Assembly (NCBI RefSeq): GCF_004771275.1
Contig: NZ_RQEV01000016.1
Coordinates: 1-57,730, forward strand
DNA: 57,730 nucleotides
Direction of reading: 5' to 3'
Source of the DNA: Leptospira fluminis
Lineage (GTDB): Bacteria; Spirochaetota; Leptospiria; Leptospirales; Leptospiraceae
The position numbers and the translations under genes are program-made. Positions 40,756 through 51,642 of the stretch are shown here, piece after piece. The notes beneath the pieces are model-generated. The model searched no databases and had not been told where the DNA came from. It worked only from the letters and a program-made list of their open reading frames with translations. How positions within the stretch are numbered: the first letter of the stretch is position 1; each line of letters starts with the position of its first letter.

Positions 40756-43700
40756 ATGATAGATAGACTGATCCGATTTTCCATCAAGAACAGACTCCTG
40801 GTCCTGGCGATCACCGGTATCGTGACCGCGATCGGAGCCTATAACGCGGTTCAGCTTTCCATAGACGCGATCCCCGATATCACGAACGTACAAGTATCCG
40901 TGGTCACCCAATCTCCCGGGCTCTCTCCGATCGAGGTGGAGCAATTCATCACTTACCCCATCGAAATGGAAATCACCGGAGTTCCGAACGTCGCGGAAAT
41001 CCGATCCATCTCCCGCACGGGAGTCAGCAGCGTCACCGCGGTTTTTAAGGACGGCACCGATATATACCTGGCGAGACAATTGATCAACGAAAGACTCCGC
41101 GCGGCGGAAGCGGCGATTCCGAAAGGGTATGGATCACCGGAACTTTCGCCTATCGCCACAGGTTTGGGAGACATATACGAATTCGCTCTGACCAGCGATA
41201 GACATTCCCCCGAAGAATTAAGGACTTATATGGAATGGGAACTCGCTAGGGAAATCAAATCCACGGAAGGAGTCATAGACGTAAATATCATAGGCGGTTA
41301 TGCGAAGCAGTACCAGATCAAGATAGATCCGCAAAGATTAGCGGTTCATAATATTACATTATCCCAACTCTGTCAAAAATTGGAATCCGCGAACCAGAAT
41401 ACCGGCGGAGGCTATATCTCGAAGGGAGCCGAACAGATCGTCATCCGAGGAGAGAGCCAGTTCAAAACCGTGGAAGAAATTCGGAACGTGGCGGTAAAAA
41501 CCGAGCGGGACGGCGTCCCTCTCCTTCTCGGACAAATCGCCACGGTGGAAACCGGCCCGGCGCTTCGATTCGGAATCATGACGAAGGACGGAAAAGGGGA
41601 AGTGGTGGGCGCCACCGCTATCATGCTCATGGGGCAGAATTCCCTGGAAGTGGTCAAGAGAGTCAAGGAAAGGATAGAGATTCTCCGCACCAGGCTTCCG
41701 GAAGGCATGCAGATCGTCACTTACTACGATCGGTCCGAATTCATTGGGAGAACCTTAGGCACCATTTTCACGAATCTCGCGGAAGCGGCGGTTCTCGTCA
41801 TACTCGTGTTGATCCTCGCGTTGGGAACGGTAAAAGGCGCGTTGTTAGTAAGTCTTTCCATACCGATCCCAATGCTGGCCACGACCATTTTCATGAGGAT
41901 GTTCGGAATCGTAGGAAACCTGATGTCCCTGGGAGCCCTGGATTTCGGCTTACTCGTCGATGGAGCCATCGTGATGCTGGAATCCATCCTTCACGGATTC
42001 CTCTTGAGAAAAACGTTCTATGAATTGCAGAACACGCAGGACGACCGAGACCTGGCCTCCGAGCAAATCATTACCGAAGCTTGTGTTCGTGTGGCCAGAG
42101 CGGCGACGTTTTCCGTAGGAATTATCCTCTTAGTGTACCTTCCACTGATGACCCTACAAGGAGTGGAAGGAAGGATGTTCCAACCCATGGCCATGACGGT
42201 GGCGATTTCCTTGGCCATGGCTTTGGCATTCAGTCTGACGACCTTTCCCGCAGCCGCGAGTATCCTATTCAAAAAACCGATCTTTTACCAGAGCAAATAC
42301 TGGGACATGATCGCGGAAAAATACCTGATTCTCTTAAACTTCGGAATGGCGAACAAGTCCCTCTTTCTCCGCACCGGTATCGGAGTCGTCGCATTTTCCC
42401 TAATCTTAGGTTCCACATTAGGATCGGAATTCTTACCCAGGATAGACGAAGGGGAATTCGCGATCGATATCAAAAGGCTTCCGTCCACCGCGCTCCGCTA
42501 TTCCCGGGAAACAAACGCCGAATTGGAAAAGGTCATCGCGAAATTCCCGGAAACCGTCAGCGTGGTGACCAAAATGGGTCGAGGGGAATCCGCCGCCGAG
42601 CCCATAGGCACGGAAGAAGGAGAGGCCATGGTCAAACTTCTACCTACCCGGGAATGGACCACAGCTTCCTCTCGAGAGGAACTCATGGACAAATTCAAGG
42701 AAGCGATTCTGAACGCCGTACCTTCCAGCACGATCTCCCTTTCCCAACCCATAGAAAACAGGGTCAACGTTCTACTCTCCGGTTCCAAGGCGGATCTAGC
42801 CGTAAAAATCTACGGGGACGACTTACAAGTGTTAAAGGACACCGCTTATCAATTCGTGGAAAAGATCAAAAAAATTCCGGGCGCGGCCGACCTTCGGGTG
42901 CAGCGAGTGCTGGGACTTCCTTTGATAGAGATCAAAGCCGACAGACAAAAAATGGCAAGGTACGGAGTGGAGGCGGAAGAAATCCTGACCACCGTGGAAG
43001 CTCTCCGTATCGGCAGACAGGAAGGAAAGGTATTCGAAGGATTCAAGAGATTCGATCTGGTCGTTCGTCTACAGCTGGACGTCTCGGATCTGAACGAAAT
43101 CGAAAATATCCCCGTCATGACCTCGGGAGGGATTACGATCCCTCTCGGACAAGTGGCCTCCATCCAGTTGGAAGAAGGCCCCGCGGCGATTTATAGGGAA
43201 GCACTCAAACGAAGGATCATGGTGGAAGTGAACGTTCGCGGTCGGGATCTGGTGGGATTCGTAAACGATGCGCAAAAGGCGACGGCGGATCTGGAAAAGA
43301 GTCTTCCGAACGGATACCGAACGGATTGGGGAGGACAGTTCGAAAACTTTACCCGCGCAAAAAACAGACTCCTGCTCGTGGTCCCTGTCGCGCTCGCGAT
43401 CATTTTCTTCATGTTGATGGCCGCTTTCGGAAGCGTCTACTACGCGTTAGGCGTGTTTATCGTAGTACCTCTCGCGATTTCCGGCGGAGTCATCGGGCTG
43501 GTGCTCCGAGGATTGCCTTTCAGTATTCCCGCGGGAATCGGTTTCATCGCCGTGAGCGGGATCGCGGTGTTAAACGGAGTCGTTTATGCTTCCACATTAA
43601 AGGAAGAATTGGGCAAAGGTCATAGCATCTACGACGCGGTGATCGACGCGGGACTCCATTCGCTCCGGCCGGTTTTGACTACGGAAGTCATCGCCGCGAT

Positions 43701-44028
43701 CGGTTTTATTCCCATGGCGCTTTCCTCCATGGCGGGAGCGGAAATCCAAAAACCGTTGGCGACCGTGGTGATCTTCGGAATCATCGTGGCGACCGTCTTT
43801 TCCCGGGTTCTTCTCCCGATCGTGATGGAGTTCCTACTGAATCTCTCCGAAGGCCAGGAAAGAAGGAAGGCCATCAATAAGAAAAGACTTGAAGCGGAAT
43901 TCCAAAAATCCAGACACCTTCCCGTTCCCGCGGAAGAACCGTCGTCCTCTTCTACTTTCGGATCTTGGGCGGAAGAAGAAACCGAAACGGTCTCCAAAAA
44001 ACCAGAAAGAAAGAAAAAGAAATCCTAA
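40756..44028 (+). CDS. HME-type RND efflux transporter (CusA/CzcA family)
   Basis: The 1090-residue inner-membrane pump has the family signatures: an N-terminal helix, then [21 protein letters not shown], and the proton-relay stretch [16 protein letters not shown] in helix 4. The two large periplasmic loops and twelve helices are complete. These pumps expel metal ions such as Cu, Zn, Co or Cd as part of a tripartite system. The C-terminal 35 residues are a serine- and lysine-rich tail. Neither the periplasmic adaptor (CusB-like) nor the outer-membrane channel gene is in the window. Confidence 0.93.
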   Translation: MIDRLIRFSIKNRLLVLAITGIVTAIGAYNAVQLSIDAIPDITNVQVSVVTQSPGLSPIEVEQFITYPIEMEITGVPNVAEIRSISRTGVSSVTAVFKDGTDIYLARQLINERLRAAEAAIPKGYGSPELSPIATGLGDIYEFALTSDRHSPEELRTYMEWELAREIKSTEGVIDVNIIGGYAKQYQIKIDPQRLAVHNITLSQLCQKLESANQNTGGGYISKGAEQIVIRGESQFKTVEEIRNVAVKTERDGVPLLLGQIATVETGPALRFGIMTKDGKGEVVGATAIMLMGQNSLEVVKRVKERIEILRTRLPEGMQIVTYYDRSEFIGRTLGTIFTNLAEAAVLVILVLILALGTVKGALLVSLSIPIPMLATTIFMRMFGIVGNLMSLGALDFGLLVDGAIVMLESILHGFLLRKTFYELQNTQDDRDLASEQIITEACVRVARAATFSVGIILLVYLPLMTLQGVEGRMFQPMAMTVAISLAMALAFSLTTFPAAASILFKKPIFYQSKYWDMIAEKYLILLNFGMANKSLFLRTGIGVVAFSLILGSTLGSEFLPRIDEGEFAIDIKRLPSTALRYSRETNAELEKVIAKFPETVSVVTKMGRGESAAEPIGTEEGEAMVKLLPTREWTTASSREELMDKFKEAILNAVPSSTISLSQPIENRVNVLLSGSKADLAVKIYGDDLQVLKDTAYQFVEKIKKIPGAADLRVQRVLGLPLIEIKADRQKMARYGVEAEEILTTVEALRIGRQEGKVFEGFKRFDLVVRLQLDVSDLNEIENIPVMTSGGITIPLGQVASIQLEEGPAAIYREALKRRIMVEVNVRGRDLVGFVNDAQKATADLEKSLPNGYRTDWGGQFENFTRAKNRLLLVVPVALAIIFFMLMAAFGSVYYALGVFIVVPLAISGGVIGLVLRGLPFSIPAGIGFIAVSGIAVLNGVVYASTLKEELGKGHSIYDAVIDAGLHSLRPVLTTEVIAAIGFIPMALSSMAGAEIQKPLATVVIFGIIVATVFSRVLLPIVMEFLLNLSEGQERRKAINKKRLEAEFQKSRHLPVPAEEPSSSSTFGSWAEEETETVSKKPERKKKKS

Positions 44029-44044
44029 TTTTCCGGCCAAATCG

Positions 44045-44064
44045 ACAGCACTCTGTTTTTTTTT
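44045..44064 (+). terminator. Weak hairpin and T tract after the RND pump gene
   Basis: ACAG-cact-CTGT forms a 4-bp stem followed directly by eight further T residues. The stem is short, but the position just after the pump gene is right for a terminator. Confidence 0.4.
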
Positions 44065-44162
44065 CTACCGAAAAAGAGACATAAGAATCCAAATTATGTC
44101 GGAAAATCCTTTTCCTGGACCCGGTCCCTTCCATCCTAGCGTTTCCGGGAACTCCTCAATTT

Positions 44163-45737
44163 ATGGAAAGCCAGAAACCCACCGTCCGACTCTTAGACGC
44201 CACCCAACAACCTTTTAACCTAGCTATCGCCTCGGCGAGAACCTGCTATTCCTCCAAAGGCATTCTCTTGCCGGAGGACATGGTCCGCTCGGAAAAGTCC
44301 CTCGAGATCCGAGATAAGGTCGCCAAGTCCACGAAAAAGGCGGGCCACTTAACCACCAGGCAGCACCCTCATTTCATTTTTACCTTGGACAAGGTTTCCC
44401 GCCAGTTCGTTTGGTCCTTTCTACACTCGCATCCCTACTACAATTCCGAGCAGGTCAGCCAACGTTATGTGGAAGTAAAGCCGGAGAACTACTACGTTCC
44501 TGCCTCTCTGGAAGGAAAGAGGAGAGCAACGTATTTGGAGGCGGTGGAATTCGCTTCCCAAGCCTATTTCGAATTTGTGGAACTCCTGCATCCGTTCATC
44601 CAGGACGAATACTTTCTGATCTATAAAGCCAGAGCGAATTATCCGGAAAAATGGCAGCCCCAGATCAAAAAGAAATGCCTGGAAGTGGCTCGTTATCTTC
44701 TCCCGCTCGGGACCTTTACCTATCTCTATCATTCCGTCAACGGACTGACCCTGCACCGGTACCACCGATTGATGAACTCCTTCAACGTACCCGAGGAACA
44801 AAGAATCGTAGTCGAGGAAATGATCGAAAAAGTACGGGAAATGGATTCTTTGTACGTGCAGGAAATGGATGATCCGATTCCACTGGAAGAAACGGCGGAA
44901 TACCGCTTCTTCAGAGAATTTTACGGAGACGACTCTTCCGATTTCCGACCGGGCCACGCGAAAATCTTCGTCCGGGAATTCGACCAGGATCTGGATTCGC
45001 GTTATTCGCGCTTGGTGTCTTATTCTGAAAATTCCTCCGAGATTCTGGCCTCTTCCGTACGTTCCGTACTGGGAGTCTCCCGGGAGTCCTTAAACGATGA
45101 GGAAGCGATCCGTTTGGTTCTGGACCCGAGCAAGAATCCTCATCTGACTTCCACTTTGAACGAAACCACAATGAGTCCCTTGGCAAGAGCAATGTTTAAC
45201 GTGCATTACACGTTCAAGAAGCGTATCTCCCACACTGCGGACAGCCAGGACCAAAGACATAGAATGGTACCGGGGGCTCGCCCCGTACTCCTCTCCCAGT
45301 ATGCGGGAATGCCGGATTATATCGTGCCGAAAGTAGTACTGAAATATTCCAAATTGGAAGAAACCTACCGCACCAAAATGGACGGAATCTTTCGGAACCT
45401 GAACCGATTCCTGGAGGAAGGCGGAAGTCCGGAATACGCGACATATCTTTTACCGAACGCGTTCCCCATCCGTTTTTACGAAAGCGGCGACCTTTTGAAC
45501 CTTCACCACAAATGGAGGGCCAGAACCTGCTACAATGCACAGGAAGAGATATTCCAGGCTTCGATAAACGAACTGACGGATTTGCAGAAGGTCCACCCTC
45601 AGATCGCAAAATGGATCAAGGCCCCTTGCTGGATCCGCCTTCAGGGAGACGTAAAACCCTATTGCCCCGAAGGGGATCATTATTGCGGAACCCAAGTTTG
45701 GAAGAAGGAATTGAGCGATTACGATCGCACGCTCTAA
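44163..45737 (+). CDS. thyX: FAD-dependent thymidylate synthase, two tandem ThyX domains
   Basis: At 524 residues it is about twice the usual ThyX length. The first half has S-A-R-T-C-Y-S-S (24-31), F-I-F-T-L-D (71-76), an altered signature ending S-E-Q-V-S-Q-R-Y (95-102), and E-V-A-R-Y-L-L-P. The second half has [10 protein letters not shown], then R-H-R at 365-367, and the end [20 protein letters not shown], which matches the dUMP-binding ThyX helix. ThyX makes dTMP from dUMP with FAD and methylenetetrahydrofolate. The R-H-R motif survives only in the second half, so one half is probably catalytic and the other structural. Confidence 0.85.
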   Translation: MESQKPTVRLLDATQQPFNLAIASARTCYSSKGILLPEDMVRSEKSLEIRDKVAKSTKKAGHLTTRQHPHFIFTLDKVSRQFVWSFLHSHPYYNSEQVSQRYVEVKPENYYVPASLEGKRRATYLEAVEFASQAYFEFVELLHPFIQDEYFLIYKARANYPEKWQPQIKKKCLEVARYLLPLGTFTYLYHSVNGLTLHRYHRLMNSFNVPEEQRIVVEEMIEKVREMDSLYVQEMDDPIPLEETAEYRFFREFYGDDSSDFRPGHAKIFVREFDQDLDSRYSRLVSYSENSSEILASSVRSVLGVSRESLNDEEAIRLVLDPSKNPHLTSTLNETTMSPLARAMFNVHYTFKKRISHTADSQDQRHRMVPGARPVLLSQYAGMPDYIVPKVVLKYSKLEETYRTKMDGIFRNLNRFLEEGGSPEYATYLLPNAFPIRFYESGDLLNLHHKWRARTCYNAQEEIFQASINELTDLQKVHPQIAKWIKAPCWIRLQGDVKPYCPEGDHYCGTQVWKKELSDYDRTL

Positions 45738-45742
45738 GGATC

Positions 45743-45768
45743 GAAAACCACCGGAAGCGGCGGTTTTC
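45743..45768 (+). terminator. Rho-independent terminator after thyX
   Basis: GAAAACC-a-CCG-gaag-CGG-c-GGTTTTC forms a 10-bp stem with one mismatch and a tetraloop, five bases after the thyX stop codon. The 3' arm supplies the T run. Confidence 0.65.
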
Positions 45769-45826
45769 ATCGAAAAAAGAGAGACAGGCTTACCTTCGAT
45801 TTGTTCCCTGAACGAAAGGCCTTCCT

Positions 45827-47005
45827 ATGAAATCCGTATCTCCGCAAAGAACCGATGAACTCGTCTCGTACCGCCGCTTCATACACAAACATCCTGAATT
45901 GAAATACGAGGAAAAAGGTACTGCAGATTTTGTCGCAAAACACCTGGAATCCTTAGGGTATTCCTTCCAATCCGGCATCGCCAAAACGGGAATCGCCTGT
46001 CTCGTGGATTCCGGAAAGCCCGGAAAAACCCTTCTCGTTCGTGCGGATATGGACGCCTTACCTATATTCGAAGAAAATAAAGTAGAATACGCCTCCATCC
46101 ATGAGGGAGTCATGCATGCTTGCGGGCATGATGCTCATACTTCCGTGTTAATGGGTCTGGCCTCGGATCTGAAGGAAAATCCCGCGAGCATCCTTCCGAA
46201 AGGAAGAATACTGTTGGTTTTCCAGCCTGCGGAAGAAGGAGGTCAAGGGGCCGACAAGATGATAGAAGAGGGTATCCTGGAAAAATACGGCGTAGACGCC
46301 GCCCTCGCCCTTCACGTATGGAATCACATTCCCGTCGGAAAAATCGGAGTCGTGGACGGACCCATGATGGCCGCGGTGGACGAATTCATCGTTACCGTCC
46401 GAGGGATTAGCGGACACGGTGCGATGCCCCAGCACACCGTGGATCCGATCCTAGTAGGATCTCATATCGTCACCGCCTTGCAAAGCGTCGTTTCCAGAAA
46501 CACGGATCCCTTGGATTCCTGCGTGGTTACTGTGGGAGCCTTTCATTCCGGCCAAGCGTTTAACGTAATTCCGGAAACGGCGGAACTCAAAGGCACCATA
46601 CGAACTTTCACCAAGGAAATGTTCGATCGCGCTCCTCAATTGTTCCGTAAGGTTGTGGAAAATACTGCGGCCGCTTTCGGCGCCTCCGTCGATATCCGGT
46701 ACGAAAGGACGAACGCGCCTACGATCAATCACCCTTCCGTTTCCTCCATCGTCCGACAAGCCGCAGACCGTATTTTAGGTCCGGGTCACGTCACCGAAGA
46801 AGGAGCTAAGACGATGGGAGGAGAGGATTTTTCCGCATTTTTAATGAGAGTCCCGGGATGCTATTTTTTCGTAGGATCTCAGAACGAAAGCAAAGGTCTC
46901 GTCCACCCGCACCACAGCTCCAAATTCGATTTCGACGAATCGGCTCTTCCGATCGGATTGTCCGTTTTGCGGGAAGCGATCCGGCTCTACCTGGAATCGC
47001 ACTAA
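45827..47005 (+). CDS. M20-family amidohydrolase (aminoacylase/hippurate hydrolase-like)
   Basis: The 392-residue enzyme has the M20D marks: [10 protein letters not shown] near residue 20, R-A-D-M-D-A-L-P-I near 73, [10 protein letters not shown] near 97 (metal ligands and a cysteine), E-E-G-G-Q-G-A near 137 and [11 protein letters not shown] near the end. It hydrolyses N-acyl amino acids or similar amides in the cytosol, using two zinc or manganese ions. It follows thyX across a terminator and is convergent with, and overlaps by 4 bp, the DUF1564-like gene. Confidence 0.9.
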   Translation: MKSVSPQRTDELVSYRRFIHKHPELKYEEKGTADFVAKHLESLGYSFQSGIAKTGIACLVDSGKPGKTLLVRADMDALPIFEENKVEYASIHEGVMHACGHDAHTSVLMGLASDLKENPASILPKGRILLVFQPAEEGGQGADKMIEEGILEKYGVDAALALHVWNHIPVGKIGVVDGPMMAAVDEFIVTVRGISGHGAMPQHTVDPILVGSHIVTALQSVVSRNTDPLDSCVVTVGAFHSGQAFNVIPETAELKGTIRTFTKEMFDRAPQLFRKVVENTAAAFGASVDIRYERTNAPTINHPSVSSIVRQAADRILGPGHVTEEGAKTMGGEDFSAFLMRVPGCYFFVGSQNESKGLVHPHHSSKFDFDESALPIGLSVLREAIRLYLESH

Positions 47006-47382
47006 GCGACCCGATCCAATCCGAACAGCGCCGAAGGCCGGGAGAGACGATCCTTTTCCAGTTCCAGCAAAGCGTTCATAAAACCGCTGACGGAAGTGCC
47101 GTGTCCGTAAGCGAGGCAGGCTGATTCCCAATAATCCCGAAAATCCACACATATCCTTTTACGGGAATCGTTCCGCGCGAATTTCCGGAACTCCCATTGC
47201 GACAACCTGCCCCCCACTTTCCTGATCCGATACGATTGCAATAGATGGGAGTATAGAAATTTTGGATCCCCCGTTTTTCTTACGGCAAAATCCCAAAGCA
47301 AGGATAGATCGGATGAAACACGCAGATCGATTCTTCTTAAAACCTTCTTTCTAATCAAGTACTGGACGAACTTCTCTTCCAT
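47002..47382 (-). CDS. DUF1564-like protein (Leptospira-type family)
   Basis: The 126-residue basic protein has an L-L-Q-S-Y-R-I stretch, a central [10 protein letters not shown] segment and a C-terminal [25 protein letters not shown] segment. This resembles the pattern of DUF1564 (an R-Y-R motif and a final L-A-x-x-x-G-V-S-x-C-x-L-F-x-x-L-L-x-L-D), a family found mainly in Leptospira. The match is by eye and not strong. The function is unknown. It is convergent with the amidohydrolase gene. Confidence 0.5.
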   Translation of the reverse strand: MEEKFVQYLIRKKVLRRIDLRVSSDLSLLWDFAVRKTGDPKFLYSHLLQSYRIRKVGGRLSQWEFRKFARNDSRKRICVDFRDYWESACLAYGHGTSVSGFMNALLELEKDRLSRPSALFGLDRVA

Positions 47383-47534
47383 TTTCGGATCCTCCCGAAA
47401 CGAGTCTATATCGCAAAAGATCGTCCGAATGCAAGGGGGTTTCCGGACGTCGGTCCGAATATTTCTTAAAAATAGTAGATAAAACGAAAAGGTAGTCTAA
47501 CGCGTAAATTAGAAAGACATAATCTATCCGGAAC

Positions 47535-48824
47535 TCAATCCCTCAGGGCTTCGATCTCTCCGATCTCCTTGGGAATTCCGGACGTAAGCACGATCGGAGT
47601 CTCTCCGTTGACAAGTACGTCGTCCTCTATCCTCACTCCGATTCCCCGGAATCTTTCCGGAATGCTCTCGTCGGAAGGATCAAAGTACAGTCCGGGCTCT
47701 ACGGTGACGACTAACCCGTTTTGCATGGGTTTGCTTTTTCCGTTTTCGAAATAACGTCCTACGTCATGGACGTCCATTCCTAAATAATGTCCCGTGCGAT
47801 GCATATAAAACCGTCTGAATTCCCCTCTTTCGATCAATTCGGAAAGTTCTCCTTTCAGAAATCCGAGGTCCTTCAGCCCTGAAGCCAATGTGCGAACCGT
47901 CTTCTCATGAACGAAATTGAATTCGACCCCAGATTTCGTATTCGCGATCGCTTCTTTCTGCGCGAGGAGCACCAGTTCGTAGATCGTTTTTTGCTCGCTC
48001 GTAAATTTCTTACCCGCGGGAAATACTCGAGTCACGTCCGCAGTGTAATAATCCTTTTCCGCGCCGCTATCCACCAGTATTGCGTCCGTTTCTCCGATCC
48101 TAGCCCGATTGCTGGTATAGTGCAGAATGGTTGCGTTCTTTCCCGCAGCCACGATATGCCCGTATCCGCCGCCCCAAGCTCCGAGTCTAAGGTATTCCGA
48201 TTCCAGAATCGCTTCCAGTTCGAATTCGAACATCAGAGGCCTGGTTTCCCTCATCAGCCTTTTGTGTCCCGCAGCGGTGATCTCGGAAGCTTCCTTTAGT
48301 TTTTCGATTTCCTCCGGACTTTTGATCATTCTCATTTCATGTAGAAAATTCGGAATCTCCCATCTTTGCGGGCCGAATTTTCCTTCCCGCAAGCGCAGAT
48401 TCAGGGTGCTTATCAAATCCAGAAGCTTCGTGTCCCGCTCCCTGTCCTTTCCGAAAAAATGATATAGGGTGAACTGGTTCGTCAGGATCTCGCAGATCCG
48501 GGAATTCCAGTCGCTCAAATCGAAACTATCATCCAGTTCCAAACGGCGGCCGATCTCCTCCTTTCCCAAACGGATTCCGGTCCAGATTTCCCGTTCCTTA
48601 TCCTTCGGTAAGGCGAAATGAGCGGAATGATTCCGGCGAAGAGTCAAGATTCCGTCTTCCTCTTCGATTCCGGTTAGGTAATAATAATCCGAATCTTGGC
48701 GAAATTTGTATTCCACATCGCGGTTGCGAATCTTCAGATTTGCGGCGAAAAGGAGAAGGACCTCCCCTTCCTTTAGAAGATTTTGAACCGATCGAATCCG
48801 TTTTCTAAAAATGCTTTGGTCCAT
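47535..48824 (-). CDS. pepP: Xaa-Pro aminopeptidase (M24B)
   Basis: The 429-residue protein has an N-terminal aminopeptidase P domain (D-Y-Y-Y-L-T-G-I-E-E-E-D near residue 41) and the pita-bread catalytic domain. All five metal ligands are visible: two aspartates in V-D-S-G-A-E-K-D-Y-Y-T-A-D-V-T-R, the histidine in H-R-T-G-H-Y-L-G-M-D-V-H-D-V-G, and the glutamates in V-E-P-G-L-Y and G-V-R-I-E-D-D. It removes N-terminal residues before proline in the cytosol. It lies 2 bp after the heptosyltransferase gene on the same strand. Confidence 0.93.
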   Translation of the reverse strand: MDQSIFRKRIRSVQNLLKEGEVLLLFAANLKIRNRDVEYKFRQDSDYYYLTGIEEEDGILTLRRNHSAHFALPKDKEREIWTGIRLGKEEIGRRLELDDSFDLSDWNSRICEILTNQFTLYHFFGKDRERDTKLLDLISTLNLRLREGKFGPQRWEIPNFLHEMRMIKSPEEIEKLKEASEITAAGHKRLMRETRPLMFEFELEAILESEYLRLGAWGGGYGHIVAAGKNATILHYTSNRARIGETDAILVDSGAEKDYYTADVTRVFPAGKKFTSEQKTIYELVLLAQKEAIANTKSGVEFNFVHEKTVRTLASGLKDLGFLKGELSELIERGEFRRFYMHRTGHYLGMDVHDVGRYFENGKSKPMQNGLVVTVEPGLYFDPSDESIPERFRGIGVRIEDDVLVNGETPIVLTSGIPKEIGEIEALRD

Positions 48825-48826
48825 AA

Positions 48827-49849
<1,023 letters not shown>

Positions 49850-49917
49850 TCCGCTGACTTGAAAATTTTCCGTTTCGTTTCGGATCCTACGGACTTTCGA
49901 CCGGACTCTTTCCTTTT

Positions 49918-51042
49918 CTAATCTTCCGACCGCAAGATGGTGGCGAAATTGTTGATTCCCAATCCGCCTATGGAAAGAGCCAAACCGGCTCCATACGTTT
50001 CCCGATTCATCAAGAAAAACAATTCCGCAATCTGTGCCAACCCGGAAACTCCCACCGGATGCCCTCTGGTTTTCAAACCTCCGGAAGGGTTGATCGGCAA
50101 CCTTCCCCTCTTATCCGTCACACCTTCCACCACGTATTTCAACGCTTTTCCGCGGGGAAACAATCCGGCATCCTCCGCTCCGATCAGCTCGAAAGGAGTG
50201 AATGCATCGTGCAATTCCGCGACTCTGATCTCGGAAGGGGTCAGATCCGCCTCCGAGTATGCCTGTCGAAACGCCTCAACGGAAGCCGGAAAACTGGTTC
50301 CGCCCGGTACTCCGCTTACGTGGCCCGTTCCGTGACCGGTTCCGGCCAGGAATATTTTGGCGTTGTCTCCGGGAATCCGGGAAGAGTCCGATTCCAAAAG
50401 CAAGGCGCAACATCCGTCCGACAAAGGGGAAATGTCGTAAAGACATAGAGGGCTGGAAAATACGGGAGAGGAGAAATATTCCTCCTCGTTTAACTCTTTT
50501 TTAATATGGGAAATCGGATTTTCCAATCCGTTATCGTGAAGCTTTTTGGAAAGATAATACAGATCCTTTCTGGTATATCCATAATCGTGCATATACCTGG
50601 TCGTCGTCATTGCTCCGCCCTGAGCCATGGACATGGCCAACCTTCTCTGGCTTTCCGAAAGCACGGAACCCAAAAGTAGATTGTTCTCCTCTCTCGGAAG
50701 ACGGCTCATGATCTCCGTGGCGATCAACAAACCGCGACGGAACTTACCGGAAAGTATCAGATAACGAGCCAAGTGTAAGGCGGATGCTCCGCTGGAAGAA
50801 GCGGTCTCTGTTCGAACAACGAACAGGTTCGGCAACCCCAGACTCTCCTGGATCTTTGCCGGGAGAAAAATCTCTCCCGTATATTTTTCCGGAGCCATGG
50901 CTGCAAAAACCAAAAATTCCGGGCGAAATTCCGGATGATTCTTAAGCAAGTGATTCGCAGTCTCATGGGAAAGGGACCGATAATCCGAGTCCGATTTGCC
51001 GAATCGACTCAAAGTTGCGTCCAGAATATAAGCCCGAATCAT
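49918..51042 (-). CDS. Thiolase-fold protein lacking both catalytic cysteines
   Basis: The 374-residue protein follows the SCP2/archaeal-type thiolase plan. The acyl-accepting cysteine position is serine here: A-S-S-S-G at 81-85, S82 replacing the usual C. H-D-A-F (278-281) and G-H-P (327-329) are kept. The second catalytic cysteine is also serine (L-S-I-G-G-L-G, S357). Classical Claisen condensation or thiolysis should therefore fail. It could be a lipid or acyl-CoA-binding protein, a partner of another thiolase, or use an unusual mechanism. It is divergent from bacterioferritin and co-oriented with the heptosyltransferase gene 68 bp on. Confidence 0.8.
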   Translation of the reverse strand: MIRAYILDATLSRFGKSDSDYRSLSHETANHLLKNHPEFRPEFLVFAAMAPEKYTGEIFLPAKIQESLGLPNLFVVRTETASSSGASALHLARYLILSGKFRRGLLIATEIMSRLPREENNLLLGSVLSESQRRLAMSMAQGGAMTTTRYMHDYGYTRKDLYYLSKKLHDNGLENPISHIKKELNEEEYFSSPVFSSPLCLYDISPLSDGCCALLLESDSSRIPGDNAKIFLAGTGHGTGHVSGVPGGTSFPASVEAFRQAYSEADLTPSEIRVAELHDAFTPFELIGAEDAGLFPRGKALKYVVEGVTDKRGRLPINPSGGLKTRGHPVGVSGLAQIAELFFLMNRETYGAGLALSIGGLGINNFATILRSED

Positions 51043-51121
51043 CCTTCCTACAAGGGAACCGAAGCCACGTTCACAGAAAAGTCAAAAAAGAGCAAAGGCG
51101 GGAGAAGGCAGGAATAGCGCT

Positions 51122-51150
51122 TTTCAAAATAGGGCCCGATCGTTTATAGT
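51122..51150 (+). promoter_or_regulatory. Candidate promoter for bacterioferritin
   Basis: TTTCAA (51122-51127) and TATAGT (51145-51150) are 17 bp apart, followed 8 bp later by the GGAGGAG ribosome-binding site. The -10 is good, the -35 poor. If used, the untranslated leader would be very short. Confidence 0.3.
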
Positions 51151-51171
51151 GATAAATTGGAGGAGAAACAC

Positions 51172-51639
51172 GTGAAAGGCAACCAAGAAGTCCTCGAAAT
51201 CCTAGCAGAAGTACTCTCCGCCGAACTGACTGCGATCAACCAGTATTTCATTCACGCAAAAATGAATAAAAACTGGGGCTACGAAAAGCTGGCAGATTAT
51301 ATGAAAAAAGAATCCATCGAAGAGATGCACCACGCTGATCAGGTGATAGAGCGTATTCTCTTTTTAGATGGAGTTCCCGACTTACAAAGATACATGAAAA
51401 TCAACGTGGGAAAGGACATAGAGAGCATCCTGAAAAACGATCTGGATGTGGAATATTCGGCCGTAGACCGTCTCAACCGTGGAATCGAAATTTCCACTAA
51501 AAACAAGGACAACGGTACCCGTGAATTGCTTGAGAAGATCCTCGTATCCGAGGAGGAGCATATCGACTGGCTCGAGGCCCAGCTCGAAATCATCAAAACC
51601 ATCGGGGTCCAAAATTACTTGGCCCAACAACTTTCCTAG
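51172..51639 (+). CDS. bfr: Bacterioferritin
   Basis: The 155-residue protein has the full bacterioferritin ligand set when counted from this GTG start: E18, Y25, E51, H54, E94, E127 and H130 for the ferroxidase centre, and M52 for haem. It stores iron in 24-mer cages and oxidises Fe(II). The start is GTG, six bases after a strong GGAGGAG, and gives the exact family N-terminus. A TTG at 51157 overlaps that ribosome-binding site. The gene is followed by rlmL after 3 bp, so they may share a transcript. Confidence 0.95.
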   Translation: MKGNQEVLEILAEVLSAELTAINQYFIHAKMNKNWGYEKLADYMKKESIEEMHHADQVIERILFLDGVPDLQRYMKINVGKDIESILKNDLDVEYSAVDRLNRGIEISTKNKDNGTRELLEKILVSEEEHIDWLEAQLEIIKTIGVQNYLAQQLS

Positions 51640-51642
51640 ACA

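Noticed and set aside
42081..43196. 371-codon plus-strand frame inside the RND pump gene
   Set aside because: It is a second frame of the pump gene, full of arginine and glycine, typical of a shadow frame.
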